DNA of 64,000 nucleotides from Tenacibaculum tangerinum (lineage in GTDB: Bacteria; Bacteroidota; Bacteroidia; Flavobacteriales; Flavobacteriaceae), in NCBI RefSeq assembly GCF_029853675.1, contig NZ_CP122539.1, positions 3,491,001 to 3,555,000 on the forward strand, given 5' to 3'. Positions 1-9,218 of this stretch are shown here, piece after piece. Made by a program: the position numbers and the translations under genes. How positions within the stretch are numbered: position 1 is the stretch's first letter; every line of letters starts with the position of its first letter. The notes under the pieces are model-generated. The model was not told the DNA's origin, ran no database searches, and saw nothing but the letters and a program-made list of their open reading frames with translations.

Positions 1-1
1 A

Positions 2-1435
2 CAAAAAGAATGGGTTACTGATTATGATTTCATAAGGTTACGCCTTACCAATAGAGAACAATTGGTTGTAAACCAAGACAACACCTTTATCGTGCAACAG
101 GTACCTTTGAAGATTTCCAATAGAGCTTTTGTAAATTATAGAAATTCAGTAGTACACTTGTCTTCCAATACGCTATTCTTTAAAAGGGGAAATAAATTTT
201 TTAATACTGAAGGAAAAAATATCACGAGTACCAATCTTATCAAAGGTTCAACGATAAGAAAGCTAAAAAGACAATACCCAACATTTGAGACGATAAAAGC
301 CATTGCAGTGTCTGATAGAAACTTACTAATACTAAAAGATGATGATTTTGAGGTAATTACTGCTTTTAAAATAAAGAAAGAAGATGAGGTGAAACAAGCA
401 TTAGAAAAAACCGCCGATACTTTAGGAAAAGTGTGGATAGAAATACCACAAAGTGCCATTAACGCAGTTTTTGGTCAAGAACCTTGGTTTAATAGCGGTA
501 AAAAATTTCACGAAAATATAAAGACATTACAATCCAATACCTACCAAGGTAAAATAAAAACAAAAGCATATAGAAGTTTTGAGGCTTTGGTACAAAGTTT
601 ACTAGAAGACAACGTAGTTCCAAATACAAGGGTAATTCCGTTAGATACTAGAGAGTACCTCTTAACAACAAACAACGATACGAATAACAAAACCTTGGTA
701 AATCTTACCCCTAAACAACACACAAACTTTTTTAATTATATACCTCCAACTTTACGAATTACCAATAGCGACCTTACCAAAGATTTGGCTATAGAAAATA
801 GCACTGCTGTAGATTTTGAAAATATATTTAAAACGAATAGGTTGGTTTCTAACACGCTTATACATATTATGGATGGTAGGTTATTTAATGGCGATGTGTA
901 TTTAGGAAAAAGTCAAGACAATTTATTTTTTCAAAGTAGTAATCAGTTAAAAATACAGTCGAAAGACTCGCTATGGACTATTAAAACCGCCCTAGATATT
1001 AACACATTAGTTAAAGATAGTAATCAAGAACAAGCAGGAGATATTTTTAATAAGCCCCAAGCTGTTAAAAAGCACGCTACATTTTTTAACACATTATTTT
1101 CAATTATAAGTTCAGGAAAAGACGTTGAGCTTGTACTAGAAGAAAACGAATCGAAATTAGTAGCTTACCTCTTAGACAAAACAGACCTACATATAATTTG
1201 GGAAAACTCGAATGGTACAGAAATTGGAAGTAGAAAATTTGAACGCACTGTGTTCAATGCGGCCCTAATGAGTACACACCATACAAAAGCTGAATTGAAA
1301 TTAGTAAATTCTATACACTCAAAATCGTATACGTTGCAAGAGCTTGTTAAGTTTATTAAAAAAGGATACATACCAACAAAAGATTGGTTTAGCAAAGACA
1401 ACGATTTTGTACATTCATTAACACTATTAAAATAA
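2..1435 (+). CDS. Hypothetical protein, 3' part of a gene that starts before the window
   Basis: The reading frame is open from base 2 and has no stop before 1435, so this is the C-terminal ~478 residues of a longer protein; a TTG at 62 is not needed as a start. I do not recognise the family. The protein is polar, rich in Asn, Lys and Thr, with no obvious membrane segment or low-complexity stretch in the visible part. The next gene, a secreted cysteine-hydrolase-like protein, begins 21 nt after the stop on the same strand, so the two are probably co-transcribed. Function unknown. Confidence 0.7.
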   Translation, partial: QKEWVTDYDFIRLRLTNREQLVVNQDNTFIVQQVPLKISNRAFVNYRNSVVHLSSNTLFFKRGNKFFNTEGKNITSTNLIKGSTIRKLKRQYPTFETIKAIAVSDRNLLILKDDDFEVITAFKIKKEDEVKQALEKTADTLGKVWIEIPQSAINAVFGQEPWFNSGKKFHENIKTLQSNTYQGKIKTKAYRSFEALVQSLLEDNVVPNTRVIPLDTREYLLTTNNDTNNKTLVNLTPKQHTNFFNYIPPTLRITNSDLTKDLAIENSTAVDFENIFKTNRLVSNTLIHIMDGRLFNGDVYLGKSQDNLFFQSSNQLKIQSKDSLWTIKTALDINTLVKDSNQEQAGDIFNKPQAVKKHATFFNTLFSIISSGKDVELVLEENESKLVAYLLDKTDLHIIWENSNGTEIGSRKFERTVFNAALMSTHHTKAELKLVNSIHSKSYTLQELVKFIKKGYIPTKDWFSKDNDFVHSLTLLK

Positions 1436-1456
1436 CCATCATAAAAAAGTAACTAT

Positions 1457-2014
1457 ATGAAAACTATATATGCCATATTAGCGCTATTGTTAACAAGCCA
1501 TGCTGTTACAGCACAGGAGTTGAATCCAAATTGGAAAAGCGATTTAACCAATATGTTACACGAATTTTTGCAATGCAATGAGCCTATAGACGATATTTCA
1601 CCTTGCAATAAATTTGTTTCAGAAGCGCTACAATCAGCCTATGGAGTAAACGATTTTTACAGTACAGAAAAAAACAGGCATTTGATAGCCAATGAAATTT
1701 ATAGCTACTTAAAAACCAGTTCTAAATGGACGTTGTTAGGAAAAGCTAGTGATCAAAATACACTAAACAACGCACAAGGATATGCGAATTTAAAAAAGGC
1801 GGTAGTGGCCGTTTATAAAGGAGATGTACATGGGCACATTGCATTGATACTTCCAGGAACCTTATCGCAGTCGTCTACTTGGAATTTAAAAGTACCAAAT
1901 TCAGCCTCTTTTTTTATATACAAACCCAATAAATCGTATATCGGTAAAAAAATGTCTTTTGCCTTTTCGTCTACCGATAAAGACAAAGTGTTGTTATACG
2001 GAAGAAATTATTAA
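1457..2014 (+). CDS. Secreted protein, possible NlpC/P60- or CHAP-like cysteine hydrolase
   Basis: 185 aa with a clear signal peptide (MKTIYAILALLLTSHAVTAQ), so it should act in the periplasm or outside the cell. Two blocks resemble the catalytic parts of NlpC/P60- or CHAP-type hydrolases: a Cys in SPCNKFVSEAL (about residues 49-59) and a His in HGHIALILPG (about 126-135). Those families cut peptidoglycan peptide bonds, and the same arrangement occurs in some amidase effectors. This is fold-level inference from two motifs only. It follows the unrecognised partial gene closely and is followed by a dispersed repeat, so it seems to end that transcription unit. Confidence 0.55.
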   Translation: MKTIYAILALLLTSHAVTAQELNPNWKSDLTNMLHEFLQCNEPIDDISPCNKFVSEALQSAYGVNDFYSTEKNRHLIANEIYSYLKTSSKWTLLGKASDQNTLNNAQGYANLKKAVVAVYKGDVHGHIALILPGTLSQSSTWNLKVPNSASFFIYKPNKSYIGKKMSFAFSSTDKDKVLLYGRNY

Positions 2015-2019
2015 TACAC

Positions 2020-2215
2020 GTGAGTTCGGGATACAACATCAAGTAGAATTTGCTAAAAATCAACGCAATTTCATCTCGATAGCGAGAAGTATAAGTGATG
2101 AGACATCTCAGTTTGGGGAGTTACTTATATGGATGAGATTCCTCTCTGTCGTTCGGAATGACTGTTTCTCTCTTTTAGACAGAGGATTTTAATTAGCATA
2201 TAAAATAAAAGCAAA
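2020..2215 (+). repeat. Dispersed repeat family B, copy 1
   Basis: Starts with GTGAGTTCGGGATACAA and runs through GATGAGACATCTCA and TCGGAATGAC. A diverged second copy in the same orientation lies at 15751-15990. Both follow a gene or terminator immediately and carry no convincing coding frame. A short ORF across this copy (1959-2192) is an artefact. Confidence 0.7.
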
Positions 2216-2277
2216 ACTATAGTATGTCGAACTCCTTTAGATTGAAGTTATACAACTTAAGAATGATTTTCTCGTAT

Positions 2278-2465
2278 ACTGTCAGTTCGAGTGATTTTTA
2301 AGAATGGTAATGAATTAAAAATTGTACTTGGGCTAGACTCAGTAGCGCTATCGAGAACCATACCATTACTTCTAGATACAAAACTATTTTCATTTCATTC
2401 AACTAATTTTACTCGAAGAGCAATGGGTGTAAATGCGAAATAGTAAACCATAAATCGTGTTAAAT
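2278..2465 (+). repeat. Dispersed repeat family A, copy 1 (partial)
   Basis: About 190 bp that match the right half of the family A copy at 28475-28794 and, inverted, 9219-9513. Shared blocks include GTGATTTTTAAGAAT, AATGAATTAAAA, GATACAAAA, TTTCATTTCATTCAA and a terminal ATAAATCGT. It ends just before the stop of the first TPR regulator. Confidence 0.75.
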
Positions 2466-2472
2466 GGTGTTT

Positions 2473-4401
2473 TTAGATTTTTTCTAAAAAATCAAAAATA
2501 CTTTCATCTCTACCCAACCCTAACTTTTTCTTTATTCTATACCTGGCAGTCTCAACACTTCTTGGAGATACGCTTATTAAGCTGGCTACTTGTTTAACAT
2601 TTAACTTTGTAGTAATATAGGCGCAGTGTTTTAACTCATTAATGGTTAATTTAGGGGCTATTTCTTTAAGTTTTGTAAAAAAGTCGGGTCTTGTCTTTTC
2701 AAATTGAATTTGAAAATCAACCCAAATATCTTCTTCACTTATCAATGTTTTAAGTTTCTTTTCCACACAAAAAAGATCGCTTACTTTTACATTTTCTTTG
2801 TTTTGTATTAACTGACTAACATATTTACTTACGTTATCGACAGTATCTTTATACATTGAAATTTTTAAAAGTTTAGAAAACAACGTTCTTTCATTTACCT
2901 CTAATAGTCTAGAGTTCTCTGTGTTTTTAGTTTCTAACTCAGAGTTCACTATTTCTATTTGAGAAAGTGTTTGAGAGAGCTCTTCGTTTAATACTTTGTT
3001 TTTTAACAAACTTTTAGTAGTGATTAAAATCAAAACTACCAAGATTAGAAGAATGATGATGGAACCTATAAAAAAGTCTTCTAACAGGTTTTTATTTTCT
3101 AATTGTGCTTCTTTTAACTTATTATCGTTTTCTAATTGTTCTAACTTATGGTTTTTTAAATGAAGTTTTAATACAGGCTTTACATCAAATGGTATTTTAT
3201 TGTTCCTTTTTTCTTTAGAACTTTGATATGTTTTTAATAAATTTTGTAGATTTTTTACCTCTTTCTCAAACCCAGAAGTTTTCAATATTGCAATTTTTTT
3301 CTCAATAACTAAAGGAAAAGTAAAATCTTTGATAGTTACATACTCCATAGCTTTGTCTAGATAACGTATTGCCCCTTCATAATTGTTTTCAGGATTCATA
3401 TAAAAAAAAGACTCGCCCATATACGCAAGATCTCGTGCAAAACGAGAACTATCGATTCTTTCATAGTTTTCTAGCTTTTTAAAAAACTCATACGATTTTC
3501 TATAATTCTTTAATTTTCTATACTGTTTACCCGCATATAAGTAATTCAATTTACTGTTTTTAACGCCATACATTTTTTCAACTTCAATACTTGTTAAAAA
3601 ATACTGTAAACTTTTATTATGATTGTTCCCTGATTTTTCTTCAATCCTACCCAAAACCAAATACCCGCGTGCTAAAGAATAATTATTTCTCATTTCTTTA
3701 CTCTTCTCAATACACATTTCAGTAATTTTTTTTGCTTCCTCGTATTTTCCTAAATACTCTTTGGTACTGGCTAGTAAGTACCATAAATCTAATTTATGTA
3801 CTTGCCATTCTTTATTTTCGAGCTTGATTAATTCTTTTTCAAGTTCCAATTCTCTTTCTTGTACGCTCATCGTCTGAAAAAAGAAATTTACCGCATATAC
3901 GATAAGAGTTCTTTCAACCAACAAATCGCATTTGTAAACATATTCTAAAGAGCGTTCTGCATAGCTTAGCACCTCTTTGTCGCGACCTATTTTGCTGTAA
4001 AAAAAAGAAGCTGATTTGTCTATTTCTATCATTAATTTGTATAGCTTTCGTCTTTTAAGACGATCGTAAATACTCGTGTATTCTTGCAATGAAGCATATT
4101 CGTTATTTGAAAGGTACTTCGCTCTTAGGGTGTAATAGTCTGCATAAATTTGTGCGTTGTCGTCATTCAATTTTTCTAGCTTTTTAATGTACTGGCGCAT
4201 TTTTGGCAAACTGGTGTACTGAACTTCTTCAATACTATCGATAACAACTTGTGCATTCTCTGTAACTTTTCTTTTTGAGTCTCCTGTATTTGCACTATCT
4301 TTATTACTACATCCCATCAGATTTACCAATAGTGCTAATAGGAAAATTTGAGTGTAAATATTTCTTGGTACAATGGTGGTATCTCTTTGTGAATAAAACA
4401 T
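2473..4401 (-). CDS. Membrane-anchored TPR regulator with C-terminal LuxR-type HTH (paralogue 1)
   Basis: 642 aa from the chosen ATG at 4401; an upstream in-frame ATG at 4479 would overlap the promoter at 4448-4479. The N-terminus has a hydrophobic stretch ending in LMGC, a lipobox-like site. Residues ~50-400 form TPR-like helical repeats, followed by a membrane segment (~443-465, starting FFIGSIIILL), a coiled coil, and a C-terminal HTH (~589-642) with SPRSVETARYRIKKKLGL. The family is common in Flavobacteriia and is thought to couple envelope sensing to transcription; targets are unknown. The lipobox plus a second membrane segment would put TPRs outside and the HTH inside. Paralogue 2 follows upstream on the same strand. 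Confidence 0.85.
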   Translation of the reverse strand: MFYSQRDTTIVPRNIYTQIFLLALLVNLMGCSNKDSANTGDSKRKVTENAQVVIDSIEEVQYTSLPKMRQYIKKLEKLNDDNAQIYADYYTLRAKYLSNNEYASLQEYTSIYDRLKRRKLYKLMIEIDKSASFFYSKIGRDKEVLSYAERSLEYVYKCDLLVERTLIVYAVNFFFQTMSVQERELELEKELIKLENKEWQVHKLDLWYLLASTKEYLGKYEEAKKITEMCIEKSKEMRNNYSLARGYLVLGRIEEKSGNNHNKSLQYFLTSIEVEKMYGVKNSKLNYLYAGKQYRKLKNYRKSYEFFKKLENYERIDSSRFARDLAYMGESFFYMNPENNYEGAIRYLDKAMEYVTIKDFTFPLVIEKKIAILKTSGFEKEVKNLQNLLKTYQSSKEKRNNKIPFDVKPVLKLHLKNHKLEQLENDNKLKEAQLENKNLLEDFFIGSIIILLILVVLILITTKSLLKNKVLNEELSQTLSQIEIVNSELETKNTENSRLLEVNERTLFSKLLKISMYKDTVDNVSKYVSQLIQNKENVKVSDLFCVEKKLKTLISEEDIWVDFQIQFEKTRPDFFTKLKEIAPKLTINELKHCAYITTKLNVKQVASLISVSPRSVETARYRIKKKLGLGRDESIFDFLEKI

Positions 4402-4447
4402 AATTGTATATCGTAAGTATCTGATTTTTATATCATTAATATTATAA

Positions 4448-4479
4448 CAAAGATACGGTCTATTTACGATTTTTAACAA
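4448..4479 (-). promoter_or_regulatory. Bacteroidota-type promoter for TPR regulator 1
   Basis: On the minus strand TATCTTTG (4448-4455) fits the TAnnTTTG -7 element, with TTG (4477-4479) 21 nt upstream as -33 element. It decides the start codon: the ATG at 4401 lies downstream of it, whereas the ATG at 4479 does not. Confidence 0.6.
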
Positions 4480-5004
4480 TTATTATGCACTACATATATA
4501 CTACTAATAAAAAAAAAGTAATCTTTTCGGTTATAAAAATCACTTTATAACCACTTCATGTATGCTTTTTAAAGTTTGTTTAAATAAGCGGTACTACTTT
4601 TTATCAGTTTCCCATAATCAGTAAAAAATATAAGGTCATCTTTTATCAAATAGTTTACGTGCATATAATCCTTATTTTAATTTTATACCTTTTTTAGTAG
4701 CTGTATATAAACTCTATATGATAACATTTCACTTTTCTTTTAAAAATTTCTCAAACGATTATTCTATGGTGAATAAAAAGAGAAGAGAAATGATTTGTTT
4801 TTAGAATGTCTTTAAAATAGTTGTTTTGCTTTTCTAACAAGACTTTTTTGAGAATAATGAATTTGACTGGTTTTAAAACTAGATTCAAAAAATATGGCAA
4901 TCTCTATACATACACCACTAAGATAGCGTGTACTATTTACACTCGTAAATTTTAGTCAAATTGGGAAAGGAACTTCAAAGAACACATTATATAAGCTTAG
5001 CCTA
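4480..5004. other. Gene-free stretch between the two TPR regulators
   Basis: About 525 bp, very AT-rich. I see no convincing ORF, RNA gene or strong hairpin. It separates two same-strand paralogues, so each probably has its own promoter. Confidence 0.5.
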
Positions 5005-6927
5005 TTATAAGTTTTGTAAAAATTCTAAAAAATCATCATCGCTTTGTAAACCAATTTTCTTTTTCAATCTATATCTAGCAGTCTCTACACTACGAGGAGA
5101 TCTGTTTGTAAGATTTGCAACATCTTTTATACGTAGTTTAGAAACGATATACGTGCAATGTTTTAATTCATTAACCGTTAAATCTGGAGCTATTTCTTTT
5201 AGTTTTTTAAAGAAATTGGGTCTTGTTTTTTCAAATTGTACTTGAAAATCAATCCAAATTTCATCTTCCGTAATTAATGTTTTAAGCCCCTTTTCTATCA
5301 TTAAAAGATCTCTTGCTTTAACTTCGTCGTTGTCTAACAATTGTCCTACTTGTTTCGCTAAGCTATTGATAGCATCTTTATAGGTTGATATTTTTAATAC
5401 TTTAGAAAATAATGTTTTTTCATTTAACTCCAACAGTTTTGAATTCTCATTGTTTCTAAACTCTAACTTTGAGTTCATTTCTTCTATCTCTGTAAGAGAG
5501 TGAGATAATTTAGTGTTTAATTTTTTATTTTTTCGAAGACTGGTTCGTAAGAAAAATACTAAAAGCAGTAGTGTTAACGACATGATAACGGCACCTATAA
5601 AGAATTTTTCTACCAATTTTTTACTTTTTAACTCATTGTCTTTTAACGCATTTAATTTTCTTAAGGTATTAATCCTATAGTTCTTTAATCGTAGCCCTAA
5701 CATGGTATTTACTCGAAAGTCTTCAAACTTTTTGTCCGTTAAATCTTTATCAGCTATACTTTTAGCACGTAAAAATTTTAGTTCGTATGCTTCTGACTCT
5801 TCTGTTCTTCCTAATTCTCTCAATGACCATATTTTACGCTCATAAGCCATTTTTTTTCCTGTTTCTCCCTCTTTAGAGTAGCTAATAGCCAAGTCATAAT
5901 ATTTGTTAGCCTGATTAAAATTTTGAATTGGATTCATTTTAAAATAAGCATACCCCATGTATGCGTAATCATGGCTTAATGAAAAACTATCTTTATGAGA
6001 ATGATATACAGACTTTTGATAGTAATTATAGGCATCTTCAAATTTGTCATTTTCAAAGTACATGTGTCCTATCATTCGGTAATTAACTATTGAATTATTC
6101 CCATACTCATTTTTGTATTCTAAGCTTTTTAGAAAATGATTTATAAATGCTTTATAGTCGTTTGTTGCTTTTTCATCTATCCAAGCATATAGCATATAGT
6201 TACTTGCTAATGAAAAATTAGAATTAATTTTTTTGTCATTTTCAATACATTTTAGAATAATTTTTTTTGATTCTCCATAGTCTCCTAAAATAAACTTCAC
6301 TTTAGCTAAGCTATACCATATTCTAGAGTGATAGAAACTCCAATCTAAATTCTCTATTTCCTTTATTGCTGCAAGTAGTTCTTGTTCCTTTTCTTCGGGT
6401 GTATTTATTAAAGTTGTTGGAGAAAGTCCATAAATAAGTGCCGTTCTTTCCAGCAGTAACTCTTTTCTAAAGCAATACTCAAAAGCTTGTTTTACATGAT
6501 GTGTTGCTTCTTTGTAAAGAGAGTTGTCATAGTAAAAATAAGTTGCATAAATATCAACCTCAATCATTAACTTGTATAGTTCTCTATCTTTTAGCTTTGG
6601 ATAGATTGAAATGTACTCTTCTAAACTTTTCCGATTGTAATCTCTAAAAAAAGCTGCTTTTAATGTATAGTATTCTACAAATACTTTATATTTATCATCG
6701 GCTATGCCATCCAAAAGCTGAATATGGTGTCTTAGTTGCGACAAACTTACATGTTCTACTTTCTTAATATTAGTCAAAAGAGTTTGTACTTCTGTATTTT
6801 TTACATAGCTTAATTCTGATTCTTTTGGGAGAGATTTATCTTCAGCTTCACTACAGCGACACAACAGTAATATTACAAGAGTTATTACATAAAAAAAATT
6901 GATTCCTATTTTTTTACTCTCTCTCAT
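5005..6927 (-). CDS. Membrane-anchored TPR regulator with C-terminal LuxR-type HTH (paralogue 2)
   Basis: 640 aa, same architecture and length as the gene at 2473-4401: hydrophobic N-terminus with a Cys-rich lipobox-like end (LLLCRCSEAE), TPR-like helices (~45-400), a membrane segment (~442-464, FFIGAVIMSL), coiled coil, and an HTH with SPRSVETARYRLKKKIGL. The stretch FQVQFEKTRPNFFKKLKEIAP before the HTH is nearly the same in both. They look like a tandem duplication whose TPR sensor part has diverged faster than the output part. Partner and target genes cannot be read from the window. Confidence 0.85.
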   Translation of the reverse strand: MRESKKIGINFFYVITLVILLLCRCSEAEDKSLPKESELSYVKNTEVQTLLTNIKKVEHVSLSQLRHHIQLLDGIADDKYKVFVEYYTLKAAFFRDYNRKSLEEYISIYPKLKDRELYKLMIEVDIYATYFYYDNSLYKEATHHVKQAFEYCFRKELLLERTALIYGLSPTTLINTPEEKEQELLAAIKEIENLDWSFYHSRIWYSLAKVKFILGDYGESKKIILKCIENDKKINSNFSLASNYMLYAWIDEKATNDYKAFINHFLKSLEYKNEYGNNSIVNYRMIGHMYFENDKFEDAYNYYQKSVYHSHKDSFSLSHDYAYMGYAYFKMNPIQNFNQANKYYDLAISYSKEGETGKKMAYERKIWSLRELGRTEESEAYELKFLRAKSIADKDLTDKKFEDFRVNTMLGLRLKNYRINTLRKLNALKDNELKSKKLVEKFFIGAVIMSLTLLLLVFFLRTSLRKNKKLNTKLSHSLTEIEEMNSKLEFRNNENSKLLELNEKTLFSKVLKISTYKDAINSLAKQVGQLLDNDEVKARDLLMIEKGLKTLITEDEIWIDFQVQFEKTRPNFFKKLKEIAPDLTVNELKHCTYIVSKLRIKDVANLTNRSPRSVETARYRLKKKIGLQSDDDFLEFLQNL

Positions 6928-7550
6928 ATTTGTTTTGAAGACTTAAATTTTAAACTTCCTTGTTATTTTATGCATTACTTATCATGTAAAAAAAAGCGAC
7001 GATTAATAAATCAATTTGTTTACAAGTGTGTAAAAATATGCGCCCGAATTATTTCTTCTTGCTGAATTTCTGTAAAAAATGTTTAGTGAAGTATTGGATA
7101 CTTTTTTTATTCAGTCTAATTAAATAATTGCGTAATCTCCCTAATTACAAGTAAAAATAGTAAAAAAATAAAGAGTATATTCTATAACATGTAACTTTTT
7201 TAATCGCTTTAATGCGATGATCATAATTCAATACATGTCTCAATATGTAAAATATTAAACTTAACTATTTATTGTTTTAAAAATATATTTTGAATTGAAG
7301 CTCTTATTTTTTCATTTTCCCTTTAATAAAACACAGAGCTTATTATTTTTTAATGTAAAATTCACATTTCAAAAACACTTCATTCCCTAAATTTCTTAAA
7401 AAATACAACGTCATTACCACTACATAATGCATTTTTGCCCCTTCAAACACACTTCGCCTTGAAAATGAGCTTTTTTTAGCCATAATTTTGAAGTAATCAA
7501 AAACAGTAACAAAAACTGCAATTAAATTTTTGGTTCAACAAATTATTAAC
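6928..7550. other. Gene-free, AT-rich stretch
   Basis: About 620 bp of very AT-rich sequence between a minus-strand regulator and a plus-strand small gene, so it should hold both their promoters. I could not pick out a clear TAnnTTTG element for either, and I see no coding frame. Confidence 0.4.
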
Positions 7551-8174
7551 ATGAAAAAAGTAACGTTCCATACAAACCCAATTAAAGTTTTGCTTTTTGC
7601 ATTTGTGGTATTACTCAATGTAACAAAGGCATACACCAAAACAGTAAAGGAATGTTATAACGATGTAATTCTATTTATTAGAAAATACAGTACAATTTCT
7701 GAATACAATACTCTTAGAAAACGACTATCATTTTTTAATAAAAAACGTACAAAAACCATTCATAATAATTATACGTGGCATACACACATAGATAACAAAA
7801 CCATTAGACATACTTTTTCTTCGTTTAGTTTTCCCTTTTCTTCACTATTTGGTGGCTTCAGATACAACTCTTTTTTTGAAGCCACCATTTATAATCATTA
7901 TGAATTAGTGAGAACCAGTATACATAGAATACTGAACTACATAGCTAGTTGTATTAATTATATCGACTTTTATGAAAAAAGAGCAGTGAATAGTTTTTAT
8001 TGCTTACCAATATCTTATTGTTTTAATAAATCATTTATTCGAATCATACCTAACTTAAGTTGCATTACATTAAAGAAAAACACGGATGCAATAAGAAAAA
8101 AAACAAAAAAAGATTCCCCCCCATTTTTATACTATCAATATAATAAACTATCTCGAAGTTTATTTTTTAGTTGA
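7551..8174 (+). CDS. Hypothetical small secreted or membrane protein
   Basis: 207 aa from the ATG at 7551 (an in-frame ATG-like start 21 nt earlier adds VQQIIN only). Residues ~1-30 look like a signal peptide (MKKVTFHTNPIKVLLFAFVV). The remainder is rich in Tyr, Ser, Phe, Asn and Lys, without a recognisable domain, and ends in a basic tail. A perfect 10-bp hairpin stem lies inside the frame (7851-7886) and a near-copy of it follows the stop, which is odd for a normal gene. The real product may be shorter, or the locus may be mainly an RNA. Confidence in a functional protein is low. Confidence 0.4.
   Translation: MKKVTFHTNPIKVLLFAFVVLLNVTKAYTKTVKECYNDVILFIRKYSTISEYNTLRKRLSFFNKKRTKTIHNNYTWHTHIDNKTIRHTFSSFSFPFSSLFGGFRYNSFFEATIYNHYELVRTSIHRILNYIASCINYIDFYEKRAVNSFYCLPISYCFNKSFIRIIPNLSCITLKKNTDAIRKKTKKDSPPFLYYQYNKLSRSLFFS
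7851..7886 (+). repeat. Hairpin GGTGGCTTCA / TGAAGCCACC inside the ORF
   Basis: Perfect 10-bp arms at 7851-7860 and 7877-7886 with a 16-nt loop. No T-run follows on either strand, so it does not look like an ordinary terminator. The same stem recurs at 8197-8234. Confidence 0.7.
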
Positions 8175-8196
8175 TTACTCTTTTTATATATATATC

Positions 8197-8245
8197 GGTG
8201 GCTTCAATTTTCTCTCATTATCTTTGAAGTCACCTATTTTTATTT
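8197..8245 (+). terminator. Probable terminator, copy of the upstream hairpin
   Basis: GGTGGCTTCA (8197-8206) pairs with TGAAGTCACC (8225-8234), one G-U pair, followed by TATTTTTATTTT. It lies 22 nt after the stop of the small ORF. Confidence 0.65.
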
Positions 8246-8394
8246 TAGTAGAATTCAAGGTTATGGAGTGCAAGAGAATCCAAAGAGTTTACGGTCTGGA
8301 TTCGTATACGGAATACAACGTAGAATTCAATGAAAAGAAAAATAAGTCTTGATTTTTTGTTTCGTTTTGTATCAAGACAAAATGAAAGTAGGTG

Positions 8395-8700
8395 TTTGTG
8401 AGTAATTTTTATTCATGAGATTACGTCACTTTCCACTTCGACTTCGCTCAGTGTCCGTTCGTAATGACGTTGTTGTTTGTTGGTTCCCGTCATTGCGAGG
8501 TACGAAGCAATCTTTTCCTCGAAAACTGTCATTTAAATCAGAGGGAGAAATCCTCGAAGACTGTTATTTCAATCAGAGGGAGAAATCTTAATAGTATGAG
8601 TAACTTTTATTCATGAGTTTATGTCACTTTCCACTTCGACTTTAGTTTATTTGGAGTGTCAGTCGAAAGGCTCAGTGTCTGTTTGTAATGATGTGGAGGT
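8395..8700. repeat. Repeat-rich intergenic region
   Basis: Contains a duplicated block (about 8400-8475 and 8597-8697, sharing TTTATTCATGAG and CACTTTCCACTTCGACTT), a ~46-bp tandem pair (8514-8589, with AATCAGAGGGAGAAATC), and at about 8489 the motif CGTCATTGCGAGGTACGAAG that also opens each unit of the 202-bp tandem array at 45.8 kb. No gene is visible. Confidence 0.65.
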
Positions 8701-8723
8701 GTTCTTATATTAGGGAAAGCTTT

Positions 8724-9164
8724 TTATTCCCGTTTTAGCCAGAAAGTGTTTTTCTCGTCATTTGTATATAATACATCGTATAGCGTATTGCCTTCTAACA
8801 TTTTTCTTAAGTTATCTCTAATTTCTACAAATTTGAAGTGGAGAGGGCATGGAGAGTTGTCGCTACATTGTTTAAGCCCCAGTCCGCAACCAGTATAAAT
8901 TCGATCACCATCCAATACACGAACCACATCACTTAAGCGAATTTTTTTAAGGTTATCTTTATCAATTGTAAATCCGCCATAGGGTCCTTTAATAGAATCT
9001 ATGATATTGTTTTTGGTTAAAATTTGTAATATTTTTCCTGTGAACGCTTCAGGAGAATCGATGGCGGCGGCAATGGCTTTTACGCCAACTTTTGTGTCTG
9101 AGACAGATTGCTCTGCCACAAAAATAGTTGCTCTAAGTCCATATTCACAAGATTTTGAAAACAT
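8724..9164 (-). CDS. Rrf2-family transcription regulator, probable Fe-S type
   Basis: 146 aa, the usual Rrf2 length, starting MFSKSCEYGLRA with a winged HTH over ~1-75 (KGPYGGF in the wing). Three cysteines sit in the region where IscR and NsrR bind an Fe-S cluster: Cys93, Cys100 and Cys106, spaced C-x6-C-x5-C, close to but not identical with IscR (C-x5-C-x5-C). An Fe-S or redox/NO sensing role is inferred. The gene stands alone; a perfect palindrome overlapping its promoter suggests autoregulation. Its other targets are not visible. Confidence 0.9.
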   Translation of the reverse strand: MFSKSCEYGLRATIFVAEQSVSDTKVGVKAIAAAIDSPEAFTGKILQILTKNNIIDSIKGPYGGFTIDKDNLKKIRLSDVVRVLDGDRIYTGCGLGLKQCSDNSPCPLHFKFVEIRDNLRKMLEGNTLYDVLYTNDEKNTFWLKRE

Positions 9165-9181
9165 ATCATTATTTTGGAGTG

Positions 9182-9218
9182 CAAATATATTGAATATAAA
9201 AGGTTTTTAACCTTTTAT
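9182..9218 (-). promoter_or_regulatory. Promoter and palindromic operator of the Rrf2 gene
   Basis: Minus-strand TATATTTG (9182-9189) is a perfect -7 element 17 nt before the start codon. Just upstream lies a perfect inverted repeat, ATAAAAGGTT-TTT-AACCTTTTAT (9196-9218), covering the space between the -7 and -33 positions. A repressor bound there would block the promoter. Confidence 0.65.

Noticed and set aside
1959..2192. 77-codon frame after the secreted hydrolase
   Set aside because: It overlaps the end of a real gene in another frame and otherwise lies in repeat family B.
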